64,000 nt of DNA from Symsagittifera roscoffensis (lineage: Eukaryota > Xenacoelomorpha > Acoela > Convolutidae). The number at the start of each line of letters is the position of its first letter. Position 1 is the stretch's first letter. The position numbers and the translations under genes are program-made. The notes under the pieces were generated by a model that saw nothing but the letters and a program-made list of their open reading frames with translations, had not been told where the DNA came from and made no database searches. Below, one piece after another: positions 47,539 to 57,175 of this stretch. Location of the stretch: contig NC_087069.1 of NCBI RefSeq assembly GCF_963678635.1, forward strand, positions 2,370,166 to 2,434,165, in the 5' to 3' direction.

Positions 47539-48660
47539 TCAAAATAAATAATTTTCCTTGTTTGCCTGTGCCAAGCTCTCCGCCATGCATTGAGGGGTGT
47601 TGCGAATTAATTGAGCCTGATCGACTCTAGCTTGCGACTTCACGTGTGACAGTTCATCTCGCAAATTCTCTCGACCCTGGTGAGCTCTCTCGTCGACTTG
47701 ATCTATTCTTTTAGTCATGCGCCGTCGTAGTTCTTCCAGGCCTGTCATTACGCCGGCAAACATGTCACTTATATCGCCAGCCACCCCCAATGTCGGGGTT
47801 AGCCCCAGAGAAGATGAGGTCAACTGCCGTTGCAGCCTGGTACTTGATGACGCGCCGCCCTTTTGCTTGCCCATGGATATCATCAACCTGTCGAACATGG
47901 GCCTGGTCGGCGAGGCGGACAACGCCTTCCTGCTCATGTCGTTCCTTGGGCACGGCGTGAAATTCACTTCCGGGTCGGTTATCTCCGGATGGTCATAACT
48001 GGAATATAGACCTTCAGTTTGTAGTGACACCATGCGCTCATCGTACAAAGACTTCCAGCTTTTCTTGGCCTTCAAACCCGTTTGTTCTTCACTCGGGCTT
48101 ATACTTGACATCATCGCGTTCTTATTCTGCTTGGCCATAGATGAGTGGGTATTGGCCGGATGTAAAAGTTCTTTTCTCCACTAATGACTCTTAGTCTCTG
48201 ATTTGGACATTCCCCTGAACAACACTTTCTCTCGCGGCTCGACGTCGGAACGCTCCGAGGCCTCCTCCGTCCTCTCGACCTCCTCCCGTTCGAGGTCCTC
48301 GCTTGGCTCAAAGTCGGGTCGAATAAGCGTTTGTTCCCCTTCGTCAAAGGGGTCCACAAGCGCCTCGCTCGCCGGTCCAGCCTCGGCGCTTCGCCCTTTA
48401 TTGCCATTGATGTTCTTCTCGCTGCTTAGTTTCATTCCGCTCACTGAAAGATCAGCTTGACCTTTAATCGATTCGTTGTCAGCAAAAACGTCGGAAGCGC
48501 TGCTAAACGAAGATTGGCTACGCCTGGCTTTAAATTTTCGCGTACTTCCCCTGCTAGGCCTGGGAACCTTAGTAGTCGATCCTAATGAGTCTCTACGCTG
48601 CATATTTTGTAATAAACAGCAATATTCGCACAAATTAATGGCAATGCACACGTACCGCAA
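47539..48660 (-). pseudogene. Gag-like charged protein with one in-frame amber stop
   Basis: Two minus-strand ORFs, 48660-48181 (159 aa) and 48138-47539 (199 aa), lie in the same frame and are separated only by TAG (48,183-48,181) plus 14 open codons (WRKELLHPANTHSS). Together they give about 373 codons. The natural start may be Met-20 (MQRRDSLGSTTKVPRPSRGS). The N-terminal half is Ser/Glu/Arg-rich and acidic (EDLEREEVERTEEASERSD). The C-terminal half has a predicted coiled coil (ELRRRMTKRIDQVDERAHQG). The style matches N-terminal Gag regions of Ty3/gypsy or BEL elements, but no capsid or knuckle is present, so that is inference. Plus-strand frames here are shadows. Confidence 0.55.
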
Positions 48661-48976
48661 ATAAGATCAATTTAATTTACTTAACGCTAACCACTCGACT
48701 TTTTCAATCTCAGGAATGCTCCCTAGATCTCTTGGTGATGATATTAGTTACTCAGCTAAGGTTACACACGGGGCTTGCTTAGTACTAAGATAATGCTAGC
48801 TCCACCCAATTACCTAGTATAACAATATCACAAATTTTTCACAAGATATAGTCAATACACAAAACAAAATTGATAATCAGATAAGAATATCCTACAGGTG
48901 ACAGCGACTTTTTGTCATTATCAATTTTACCGTCACACTCGTATCAAATCACTGCTTTGTTAAAATAAAACAACTT
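48661..48976. other. Non-coding spacer
   Basis: About 315 bases between two minus-strand gag-like ORFs. No frame or structure can be supported. Confidence 0.4.
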
Positions 48977-49378
48977 TTAGTAAAAAAGCAGTGATGATTC
49001 AGGAATAAATAAATAAAACTTGGCCTTAAAGAAAAAGACTTCCCTCGATGGGAACACTCCAAAAGAGCGAAGCCCTGTACACTCTCTTCTCAAGTGAGTG
49101 TGTATTTGCCTAATAGACTCACCGGGGTCTTCTTTCAGGTGTCCTGCGATTGCCCGAGCTGTCCTACTAAGTAGCTCAAGGCAACCTCTGATCAAAAAAT
49201 TTCTAAAGTCTATGAAAAAGCTCCCCCACACCCGGGACGCCCCGAGTGTACGAGAGCAGGCAACAACTTTTCCTCTCAAGTGAGTGTGTATCTGCCTACT
49301 ACACTCACCGATGTCTTCTTTTATGTGTTCCCGGATTGCCCGAGCTTTCCTATTAAGTAGCTCAAGGCAACCACACAA
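48977..49378 (-). pseudogene. Small ORF with two copies of a 62-residue unit
   Basis: A 133-codon minus-strand frame containing CLELLNRKARAIREHIKEDI...RQIHTHLR and CLELLSRTARAIAGHLKEDP...RQIHTHLR. The underlying DNA is a direct duplication with period 186 bases (49,089 and 49,275), exactly 62 codons. The unit resembles a helical Gag capsid fragment (SRTARAIAGHLKEDPGESIR), but this is weak. The C-terminus VFFFKAKFYLFIPESSLLFY is probably read-through into AT-rich sequence. Confidence 0.5.
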
Positions 49379-49708
49379 CCAAAATCACAATCAAAAAAAA
49401 AATTCGGTTCGGGTACTTCTGACAGACCCGATCTAGAATCCAAAGTTGATCACGAATCTCCGGGTCAAATGGGCTCCTGTGATCCTAATATGCACGCCTG
49501 TTGGTAGTTGACCTTTTATTCCGATTCTAAATGGATATTCTAGTGGTACCTTCAAATTGCCCCAGAAGGTACTCCAAAATTTTCAAAAAGGAGGGTTGCT
49601 AAGAGGCCTAAGTCACTCCGGAGGGTTACTTCGGAGGTTTGTTAAGACACTTAGCTTACCTCGGCGGGTTACTTCGGAGGGTACCTTAATCACCCAAGTT
49701 ACTCCGCA

Positions 49709-49746
49709 GGGTCTCCCTAAACTCACTAAGGAGTTTAGGGGGACCC
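49709..49746. other. Hairpin 1: 16-bp stem, 6-nt loop
   Basis: GGGTCTCCCTAAACTC, loop ACTAAG, GAGTTTAGGGGGACCC. All 16 positions pair if one G-T wobble is allowed. Confidence 0.85.
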
Positions 49747-49785
49747 TCCGAAACTCCTTCAAAATTTCAAATTCTATGAATATCA

Positions 49786-49829
49786 CTTGTAAGGGTCTCC
49801 TACTAGTCTCAGTAGGAGACCCTTACAAG
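49786..49829. other. Hairpin 2: perfect 19-bp stem, 6-nt loop
   Basis: CTTGTAAGGGTCTCCTACT (49,786-49,804), loop AGTCTC, then the exact reverse complement (49,811-49,829). It shares GGGTCTCC with hairpin 1 in the same arm and has the same loop length. Confidence 0.9.
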
Positions 49830-52241
49830 GAGACCCTCACTAAGGAGGGTTGCTAAGGAGCTTAGCTGACTCCGGAGGGTTACCTCGGAGGGTTCCCCAA
49901 AAATCAAGAAGAAGGGTTATTCTGCCGGGATAAAGGCTTCGAATGCGGTGTGACTGACCTAAAACCAGGTTGGCTGACACGGTAAATCTTCCCAGTAGGA
50001 TAAAAAGGTGATCTTATAAAATTTTCTGCGTTCAGAGGGTTCCCTAAAATTTGGACCCTCCGAACTAACAAATTCTAAACAAAAAATTTCTTTTCCGAGA
50101 TTCTCAACCCAAAAACGGTTGCAGTCCGAGAAAATGGTTAAAAATTTCGACTTATGGTACCAAGAATATCCCGATCGGTTGGCTAGTCTTTGAGAAATTG
50201 CCAAAAACGCGTTCGTCAAAATGGCCTTTTTTCACCACCTATATAGGTTCTGAAAGACTTTTTCCGCAATTCCTATTGAAAGTGCCTAAAAAATTTTGAA
50301 ACGAGCGTAGTAGCCCCGTAGGGCACTGGAACAATGCAAAAAACCGGACCAAAATTGGTTTGGAAACAAAAATTTGGCCAATAACTATCAAGTTTGGACC
50401 CTCCGATTCCTTCCTTTTCCAATCTTTAAGTCGTTAGCTCTATCCACAGAGCTAACCGGAGCGTTGCTCAAAAATTTCTCTAGTAACCGAGCGCTTTAAG
50501 CTAAAACGCTCCTAACGCAACAATTTTTATTGTTCTAACTCTAAAAACTCAAAAACTCGATCCCCAAAATGAATTGACAAAAATCGGAAAATTATCAAAA
50601 TTTTGATCGAAAAAAGTTTGTTTTTTCTAACTTCTGCTGAGTCCTTTTTCACGCGATTTCTTTAGTACGAGGGATCGAACTACGTAGCAACTCCCTATAT
50701 AAAAGCTTTTTGCTGTTCTGAAAAGCTCGGATATCCAAAATTTTGGGGGTCTGCAGTTTGGTCGAAAATCAGCAATTTTCGACAAAATTGTGTGTTTCTC
50801 GGGTTATATAATAAAGATAATAGTCTTTTAGTAGTCGTTAATGAATAATACTATACCCTCCTTTGCACCAAAATACCCGAATCAAGACCCTTAACTCGGA
50901 AATTCGTAATCGATGGAGGGTACAATCGGACCGCGCCAATCGTGCCTCCCATCTCTTAAGTTTTGATGAAATAGTACCCGAACGATACTAAAATTGTTTC
51001 AACGATACCCAACAGTCGTTGTGGATGTTGTTTCTCATGTCCCTGTTGAGTGTGGAACAAGTCGGTCAGCTTGCCAATCTACCCTCCGGTCACCGGCAAA
51101 ATCACCATTAACGAGCTTAAATACTCAAATTACACTAAAGGGAGGGTACCCCACTCGTCACCAAAACACACACTCTTTCTATCAGGAATGATATAATTCA
51201 ATCTGAAACAACAACAAATAGGAAGGTCAGATCACATCTCGTCCGGAAAAAAACATTTAAACTGTCACTTTATGTTTTTTTATTGTTTTTTTTTACTTTT
51301 GTTTTCAAATAAATTTGTTTTTGGTTTTTTCATGGTTATACACTATTTTTGTTTCGTTTTACGCTTTCTCTTTAATTGTTTTTGGTCCCTGGACGTTGGG
51401 ATAAGCGGACTCTAGATTTACCACCTAACCCTCCGCCTTCCGGAATTTTCGGTCTTAACTAAGTTAAAAAGGTAAATAGTACTAGGCGGAGGGTACGTAC
51501 CTTCCCCCTAGTACAATAAAGGTCACTAAGGCCTCCAGCTTGGGCATACGCCCGGAGCGGAGGGTTCGTCGCTGAAACGTTTGCTGATCATGATGGTCTC
51601 TTGATTTTAACAGGCCCACCCAGGAGCGCCATAAAAACGTCTGTGTAACATTTGCCCAAATACTACACAGTGACGGAGCGTAGAAAAATTACCTTTTAAC
51701 GATTGGCAGGCGTCAGTTACCTTAATTCTAATCGTTTTTCACCGTCTCGGCCTTGCCAGTTGATTTTCTGGTCTGTTAAGCGCTAAGTAAAAAGTTACTA
51801 TTTTTAGGCCATCAGTCAAACGACTTTTAATCAGCTTTCGTTTACATGCGAACACAAGCACATAGCTGGGTCTCGGATCCTCAGACTACGTGATTGCTAT
51901 TAAAAACACGGCTCGAATACCCTATTTCAATATGTTTTTGGCGACAGTTCCAGATTAAATCCATTGGAGATGGGTTGACCCTTTCCTCTTTTTAGCTACT
52001 CATTTTCTAAAATATCAAACAATACCGGTGTTAATTCAAAGTTTTATGGCATCAGAGTAGCTAAAAAGTCAGTTTATTATAGTCTTTCACCATATATCAG
52101 TCTCTGGGGTGCCGGGCCTCCGCTTCCGTGTTTTCCTTGTAACAACGTCGTTATTACTCCCAATTCGTGGCACGGGAGGGTACTGTTCTCCACTACCTCC
52201 CCACTGAAGCCTCCCTTCTCACTATTTCCTTCTGCTAAGGG

Positions 52242-52270
52242 TCTTATCGTGCGTGATCGTCACGATAAGA
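52242..52270. other. Hairpin 3: 10-bp stem, 9-nt loop
   Basis: TCTTATCGTG, spacer CGTGATCGT, CACGATAAGA. It lies 300 bases upstream of the element E RT fragment and is followed by a T-rich run. Confidence 0.7.
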
Positions 52271-52570
52271 GGCTTTGTGTTTTTTTCGTTCTCGTGCGAC
52301 TGCTTTTCACTATATTTGCTGTTGTTCTGACTTTTTCACCTTTTTCAGTCAAAATGGCCGATTTTTGTATTTCTGAGAAATATCCGTTCGACAATCGAAA
52401 TTTTGAAAATTGAAATTTCTAGAATACTTCTACTCTCCTTCGCAGCACTTTTTTGTCGTTAAGGCCTTTTATCGTTTTTTCGTGTTTCGCCGGAAGGTTG
52501 CGCTGTGCCAGTCTGGCAGAATGGCACAATGATAGAACCCTCGAAATTGTCTTGGGCTTGCGGGGTAGTC

Positions 52571-52960
52571 ATGGCAAAAAAGAAGGGGGCAGCTTAGGTT
52601 CTGTTGCGACTTTCGTTACTTGAACGCAGTGACAAAAAAAGATGCGTACCCGATACCTCGAATAGACGAGAGCCTCTCGAAACTTGGTGACGCCAAGTTC
52701 TTTACCACAATGGGCTTGTGCTCTGCCTTCTGGCAGGTCCCTCTGCGGAAGAAGGACAGAGAGAATACCGGATTCGCATGTGAATTGGGGTTGTACCAGT
52801 GAAAAAGGATGCCCTTCAGCTTGTGCAACAAAATGGTCACTGTTCGAAGACTGATGGCTCAGGCTTTGACCAGAGTGACGAAGAAGTACGGGAACCTTGT
52901 GATGTGTTACGTGGATGACGTGGTCATAGCAACACTCCATGAATGGAGCGAAGAAGCTCA
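52571..52960 (+). pseudogene. pol: Reverse transcriptase fingers/palm with YVDD box (element E)
   Basis: ATG-less start reads KRRGQLRFCCDFRYLNAVTK (equivalent of KKDGxLRFCVDYRxLNxxT), KDAYPIPRIDESLSKLG, FFTTMGLCSAFWQVPL (the palm block; the catalytic Asp of 'TLDLxSGYWQ' is replaced by Gly in TMGL), and ELGLYQ, where a TGA at 52,801 interrupts. After the stop come MPFSLCNKMVTVRRLMAQAL (FGLxxAPaTFqrlM, altered) and LVMCYVDDVVIATLH with an intact YVDD. One frameshift lies just before the first block. Loss of the first catalytic Asp and the stop make it dead. Confidence 0.9.
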
Positions 52961-53489
52961 AGCTGCCTTCGAGAACATAAAGCGGGAACTGGGCAAAGCG
53001 CCAGTGCTAGGTATGACTACAGAAAATGGCATGTATGTTCTTGACACAGACGCATCAGTAGTATATTGTTCCAGGTACATGACTGATTGGGACAGAAATC
53101 TTTCACAGGTGATGGGAGCTTACAACAGCACGCAACAATCCACCACCGGAGTTAGTCCATACATGATGTTAACCGGACACGAGAAGTCTTTGCCCTTGAC
53201 TTTCTTCTACCCAGAGTATGAGGGAAAGAAAACGTCTCCACAGGTCTATGTAAGGGATGTGGTTAGACGTCAACAGGAACTAAACGACTTGTGTGGACGG
53301 AACACTCAGCAGACACAGGCAAGGCAGAGGAAAACATTCGATAAAAAAAGCAGCTGGTGCAAAAACTTACTTGGTAGCAGAATACGTATGCGTATTTCAG
53401 AACGTTATATCACCAAAAGGAACGAAAAAGCTCCCAAAAAAGTGGAAAGGATTACGGAAGTGAACCAGGAGGGACGCTTTATAGACTGA
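52961..53489 (+). pseudogene. pol: In-frame fusion: RNase H start joined to integrase C-terminal half (element E)
   Basis: The 226-codon frame 52,809-53,489 jumps from YVDDVVIATLHE to WSEEAQAAFENIKRELGKAP (the sequence just before RNase H), losing the RT thumb. It then reads YVLDTDAS (RNase H first strand), and 6-7 residues later MTDWDRNLSQVMGAYNSTQQ and TTGVSPYMMLTGHE, the block near the end of the integrase core, followed by a Lys/Arg-rich C-terminus. Most of RNase H, the zinc finger and the D,D-35-E core are deleted, yet the frame is intact, so a deletion preserved phase by chance or by slippage at a short repeat. Confidence 0.85.
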
Positions 53490-54324
53490 GTACTGGCCGA
53501 GCCGCTCACTACGAGAACATTAAGCCACACAAACCATCGACAGAAGACTGGTGTAAACCTGCAGACATGGAAGAGGGGGATTATCTGATGATGGATCCTG
53601 CTTGAGAGGTCAACGAGAAGGGAACCAGGGAAAAGAACGATGGAAAGAACAAGAATTTGGAACCAGATCTCCCGTTTACGGTACAGACTCGACAGATTGA
53701 CAGGACAAGACTCACGAAGAAATATAATCCTTACGGAGATGACTTCGTAGTGGACAGGATAGATCTGAAGAATATAGTGGAAGAAGTGGTGGGTCTAGAG
53801 GAAATAACTGTGTCACAGGAAATTGACATACTATACTCGATGATCACGACGATGAGTGGGTCGATGACCGGTCGAAACCCGAGGTAGAATTCGACGATGA
53901 GCAACAGCAATCCTACGAACAGAAGTTGATGAATCTGCGTGTCTTGGAATGGCTGAACGAAATGACGTCGGACCCAAAGGAGATCAGTGTCACGATTCAA
54001 GATGTAGACCGTGAGAGCACGAAACACATAAAAACCGAATGGGAAGATCCTACCTGGGCTGCCCATGAAGGGCAACTACTCATTCCTGCATCCAACCTCG
54101 ATTTAATATCCGGTATGCAATCGACGGGGACGTCAATGGAAATTTTTGTCCGGGGAGTGGTGGTAGGACTTACCCACACTGAAAACTTAGTATTAAAAAA
54201 ATTTAGGATAGGAAGAAAAACAGTTGATCTAGAAGCAGAAACAGGCGAGGACAAGAAGAAACCGGACATAGGGAGAGTAGTGGAGTCATTTTTTAACTGC
54301 CAAATGGATACTCAAGTAGCATAA
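53490..54324 (+). pseudogene. Integrase tail and acidic linker (element E)
   Basis: After a stop the same protein continues: RAAHYENIKPHKPSTEDWCK (the 'rxvHvnrLKPy' end of integrase), an acidic segment, frame 53,657-53,887 with KKYNPYGDDFVVDRIDLKNI, then frame 53,926-54,324 (132 aa) with LRVLEWLNEMTSDPKEISVT and VVGLTHTENLVLKKFRIGRK. Several one-base frame changes and at least one stop occur. The last frame leads into the macro-like domain. I recognise no enzymatic motif in the linker. Confidence 0.65.
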
Positions 54325-54807
54325 TATTGACAGATAGCGATTTCATACTCAAAAATAGAACATGTGCGATAGCGATCACAGCAGACATGAGTTTCAAGAC
54401 AGCGTTAGCAGTAGTTTTTGAGAGGAAATATTAAAAAAATATAATTCCTTTGGAAGCAAAGACCAGGAATAGGAGGCGTAGCAGCTTTGCCTCCGGCGGC
54501 GTCACAGATTCCGGGAAAGAACTTATGTTTATTTGTGACGAGGGCGACGGAGAAGCGGCACGTGGACACGGAAAACCTAGTCTTGTCCTGGACGAGATTG
54601 AGAGACTTTCTTGTGGAAAGGGAAGTAAAGGAGCTCTCGCTTCCAGTGTACGATCCGAACAGAGGGCGACTGCATCCATGGGAGCTCTATGCACTGATAC
54701 ATGTAATCTTCTCTGATAATAATGTACAAGTATACTTATATAAGAATTATTATTTAAGTTTAGGTTGCATGCAGGAAGGCGTCAGACTAAATGTGTGCTG
54801 TGTGTGA
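54325..54807 (+). pseudogene. Macro-domain-like protein at the 3' end of element E
   Basis: After a frameshift at 54,320 the sequence reads ILTDSDFILKNRTCAIAITA, DMSFKTALAVVFERKY (stop), then after another shift GKNLCLFVTRATEKRHVDTE, NLVLSWTRLRDFLVEREVKE and LSLPVYDPNRGRLHPWELYA, ending FSDNNVQVYLYKNYYL. The order matches small TARG1/Poa1-type macro domains: an A-I-A-h-x-A-D-x-x-x-x-x-G/A-x-A-x-x-F motif, a 'YLVTK' strand, a helix, 'hxxPxIGCGLdxLxW' and a final 'DTdIEVxxY' strand. The G-C-G-L catalytic loop is replaced by YDPNRG. Such domains bind or hydrolyse ADP-ribose; activity here is unlikely. The similarity is from pattern only. Confidence 0.55.
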
Positions 54808-55142
54808 TATGTGTGTTATGTTATGTTGTGTTATGTTAATGAGACCCTGGCTAAGAAGGAATTAGTGACCATGAATAACCGAATGACGATCTAAGGAATA
54901 GATCCAAAGTTTGACTGTCCATTCTTAGGTCGAATTCCAAAATTTTAGCAACGGATTGATTTTAATAATCTTTAAAATCAAAATATTTTTATCTGACTGT
55001 TTTAAATAAATTTTAATAGAAAATTAGTGTAAAACTGACAAATGTATTATTCGTGACCTCTTTTCTAGATCCTGATTGATCAGTTAATTACTCACTTGAT
55101 TTCAATTCATCAAACCGATATTACAATCGAATCTGAAAGAAC
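54808..55142. other. Non-coding spacer between element E and region F
   Basis: About 335 bases, AT-rich, with a TGTGT/TTATG simple stretch near 54,800-54,840. AATAAA-like sequence appears near 55,005. No gene. Confidence 0.4.
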
Positions 55143-55496
55143 ATGGACAACTTCAGCTTGAACGAATTAATGGACCTGGTAGAGGCATATGTGGGACCGA
55201 TGGTAGATTCGATCTATCGTCAGCTGATGGTTCGAGACTTCGCTCTGGAGGACCCAGAGGTATTCATGTTCCTGGCCGCCTTAATAAACATCGTGGGGCA
55301 TGATAACCGTGGGGACCGCCCCACGGAAGTCTTATTGATGGTAGCATATGGAGGAAGAGGAGTACTAGACCGCCCGAACATGAGAGTGATGAGGTGGAGA
55401 AACGGGGCTCTCTCAGGAAGTGACTTGGATTGGGAACTTCGAGGAGCTACCAACCAGGTGAGATGCCTTTGCCCACCAATCCTAGGCCTGGATTGA
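55143..55496 (+). pseudogene. Region F ORF 1: N-terminal domain, unrecognised
   Basis: A 117-codon frame starting MDNFSLNELMDLVEAYVGPM, helical and acidic, with PEVFMFLAALINIVGHDNRG. ATG is preceded by GAAAGAAC, a plausible start context. At about 55,450 a one-base frameshift passes the reading to the next frame (GEMPLPTNPRPG). No family recognised. Confidence 0.5.
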
Positions 55497-56128
55497 GAAG
55501 TATGCATCAGGAAATGAACAGCGAGGCTGCCTCGTCTAGTTCACAACTGAGAGCAGCTGTGGAACCAAAGAGGGCGAGAGTAGAGGAAGAGGTTCAGACG
55601 AACGAAACCATGCAAGATCTTATCGTAACGATAGAAGAACTGGAGAAGTCCAGAAGAGAGCTGGACGAAATGACCAAAACCATGCTCAGTACAGAAGAAG
55701 ATAGAGACATGTGGAAGAGACTGTTTGAGGATTGCAACAAGAAACAGGGTGAAGAAATAGAGCGCTTGAGGCGAGAGTACAAAGAGCGATCGGGGCGGCT
55801 GGCGTTGACGACAGCCGTGGAAAAAGTGATACCTACAAGGAATGTTCCTCGTGGGCAGTCCTCGATGGAACTTTTGACGCCTCGCGAGTTGAGTCAAACG
55901 ACGGAGACGCGACTCCCAGCTACAACTGGTCAAATGGACCCGATCCCGGACCCGAGTGACACACTAGGTGACCCAGTCGTGGAGCAAACAGTGAGAAAGT
56001 TGATAGAAACAGCTGGACGATTGGTCGCTAATAGGAATGCTCCAGGTTCCGTGCCGACTGCACCCAATGGAACAATCGATGATGCGGGAGGAGTACAACT
56101 CTCCCAAGAGATGATGACAAGAACGTAA
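55450..56128 (+). pseudogene. Region F ORF 2: coiled-coil segment
   Basis: Continuation of ORF 1 after the frameshift (frame 55,430-56,128). A nuclear-signal-like PKRARVEEE is followed by a strong coiled coil: LIVTIEELEKSRRELDEMTK, then RDMWKRLFEDCNKKQGEEIE and RLRREYKERS. A Pro/Thr-rich linker follows, then VVEQTVRKLIETAGRLVANR. It ends in TAA at 56,126 after MMTRT. Coiled coils before a hydrolase-like domain suggest oligomerisation, as in retrotransposon ORF1 or Gag proteins. Confidence 0.6.
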
Positions 56129-56764
56129 GTTAGTGATACAACGTTACCGACAAAGAGCTCTAAGGTCCCAGACAGTAAGATACGAGAAATACCGATGAAG
56201 AAATTGTCCCGAGTGATCGACGTCCAGAAAAACAACCATTTGAAGTATAGCTTCACATAGTTCCGGACACGGTTCCGCGAGCCTGCTTCTTCAATCGATC
56301 CATCTGGAGCCCAGAAGTAAACCTGCAGCAACCAACACTTGGGACAACACATCTGATACTGGGTGACAGCTTAGTGAGTACTCCAGAATTTGAGGACCTC
56401 CTGGATCACTACGGTTATGGCCTTTGGAGTAGCAGCGATAAACCAGCTATTTCGGATGGTGGAGCTGATGAACCCAGGGAGGATCCCTAACATAATGATC
56501 CTAATTGGGACGAATAATATATCAAGAGGCTCAGATGAGGAAGAGGCACAATGGGAGTCGATGATGGTGTGCCTATTTACTACTCTCTGGCATAAATTCA
56601 AGTGCGCGGTACTGACCCTCTACACCGTACCCAGGAGCACGAAAATTTTGACAGCGACAGGAAGAAGATATAATGAAGCAGTCATCAGGTGGAACAAAAT
56701 CCTGAGAAATCTTGCGAGTCGAAATGCTGGACGGATGATCCTTATGGAATTGAACACGAGGTGA
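56129..56764 (+). pseudogene. Region F: SGNH/GDSL hydrolase-like domain 1
   Basis: Near 56,330-56,370 the frame reads TLGTTHLILGDSLVSTPEF: a hydrophobic strand followed by G-D-S, block I with the nucleophile Ser of SGNH hydrolases. After a frameshift at about 56,400 the frame 56,390-56,764 reads VMAFGVAAINQLFRMVELMN and IPNIMILIGTNNISRGSDEE: I-L-I-G-T-N-N is block III with the oxyanion-hole Asn. YNEAVIRWNKILRNLASRNA follows as the long helix. The block V D-x-x-H is not seen; the frame ends at TGA. SGNH domains occur in esterases and in some retroelement ORF1 proteins. Inactive because of the frameshift. Confidence 0.65.
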
Positions 56765-57175
56765 GAGCTATGGATCAGGCCAGACAAACCATTGATAGCA
56801 TTGAAGGACAAGCCGAGTCTTCCAATCGAGTCTTCCAAGAGTTGAATCGAGTCTTCCAAGAGCGACTGGATGAAATGGAAGTCAAGCTCTTTGACACGGG
56901 AGTGCTGAAGAAGGACGAAACCACGAATGAACCGGCAATTTCAACCTTTGTGCCCCCTAACTTAGAAACACGTTTGGGAACGGACTGTACTCAATAACAG
57001 GCATGGAATGGGTGATAGCCACTGGCATAAATTTCAGCTCTACAACCGCCTTGAAATTTGCCGACTTAGAGGACTGCCCTCAAACAATACAATGGGTCCA
57101 GTTAATGCAAGACCATTGCAAGATGTGAAACTGAATCACAATGAGGGAAATTGAGAAGAAAGACCCGGAAGATTT
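56689..57175 (+). pseudogene. Region F: second coiled-coil segment
   Basis: In the frame 56,689-56,997 the part from about 56,770 reads MDQARQTIDSIEGQAESSNR with the heptad-rich VFQELNRVFQERLDEMEVKL, including a small in-frame duplication of FQELNRVFQE-type sequence. It ends NLETRLGTDCTQ, TAA. Then come frame breaks with readable pieces (GMEWVIATGINFSSTTALKF, KDPEDFWRRGHQQDN) to 57,175. A Met before the coiled coil could be a new ORF start. Confidence 0.5.

Larger units (their letters stand above)
49379..52560. other. ORF-poor tract with dispersed CGGAGGG/CCCTCCG motifs
   Basis: About 3.2 kb without a convincing gene. The motif CGGAGGGT or its complement recurs many times: clustered at 49,600-49,900 (for example TTACTTCGGAGGGTTACTTCGG-type units) and then at about 50,050, 50,400, 51,080, 51,130, 51,430, 51,485 and 51,555. 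The tract lies 5' of element E's RT and may be its leader/LTR, or an unrelated repeat-rich tract. No LTR pair or primer site was found. Confidence 0.55.
52561..54807 (+). mobile_element. Element E: collapsed Ty3/gypsy pol with a macro-domain-like 3' ORF
   Basis: Plus-strand remnant with RT fingers and palm, then a deletion joining the start of RNase H to the C-terminal part of integrase, a long acidic tail, and a macro-like domain. G+C and codon use are visibly higher than in elements A-C. No LTRs were found. The 5' half (gag, protease) is missing unless the minus-strand gag-like ORFs or region F belong to the same family. Confidence 0.8.

Noticed and set aside
47717-48664. Plus-strand ORFs opposite the gag-like ORFs
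   Set aside because: Antisense shadows: the minus strand has the longer frame with sensible composition and coiled coil, while the plus frames are Ser/Arg/Leu low-complexity.
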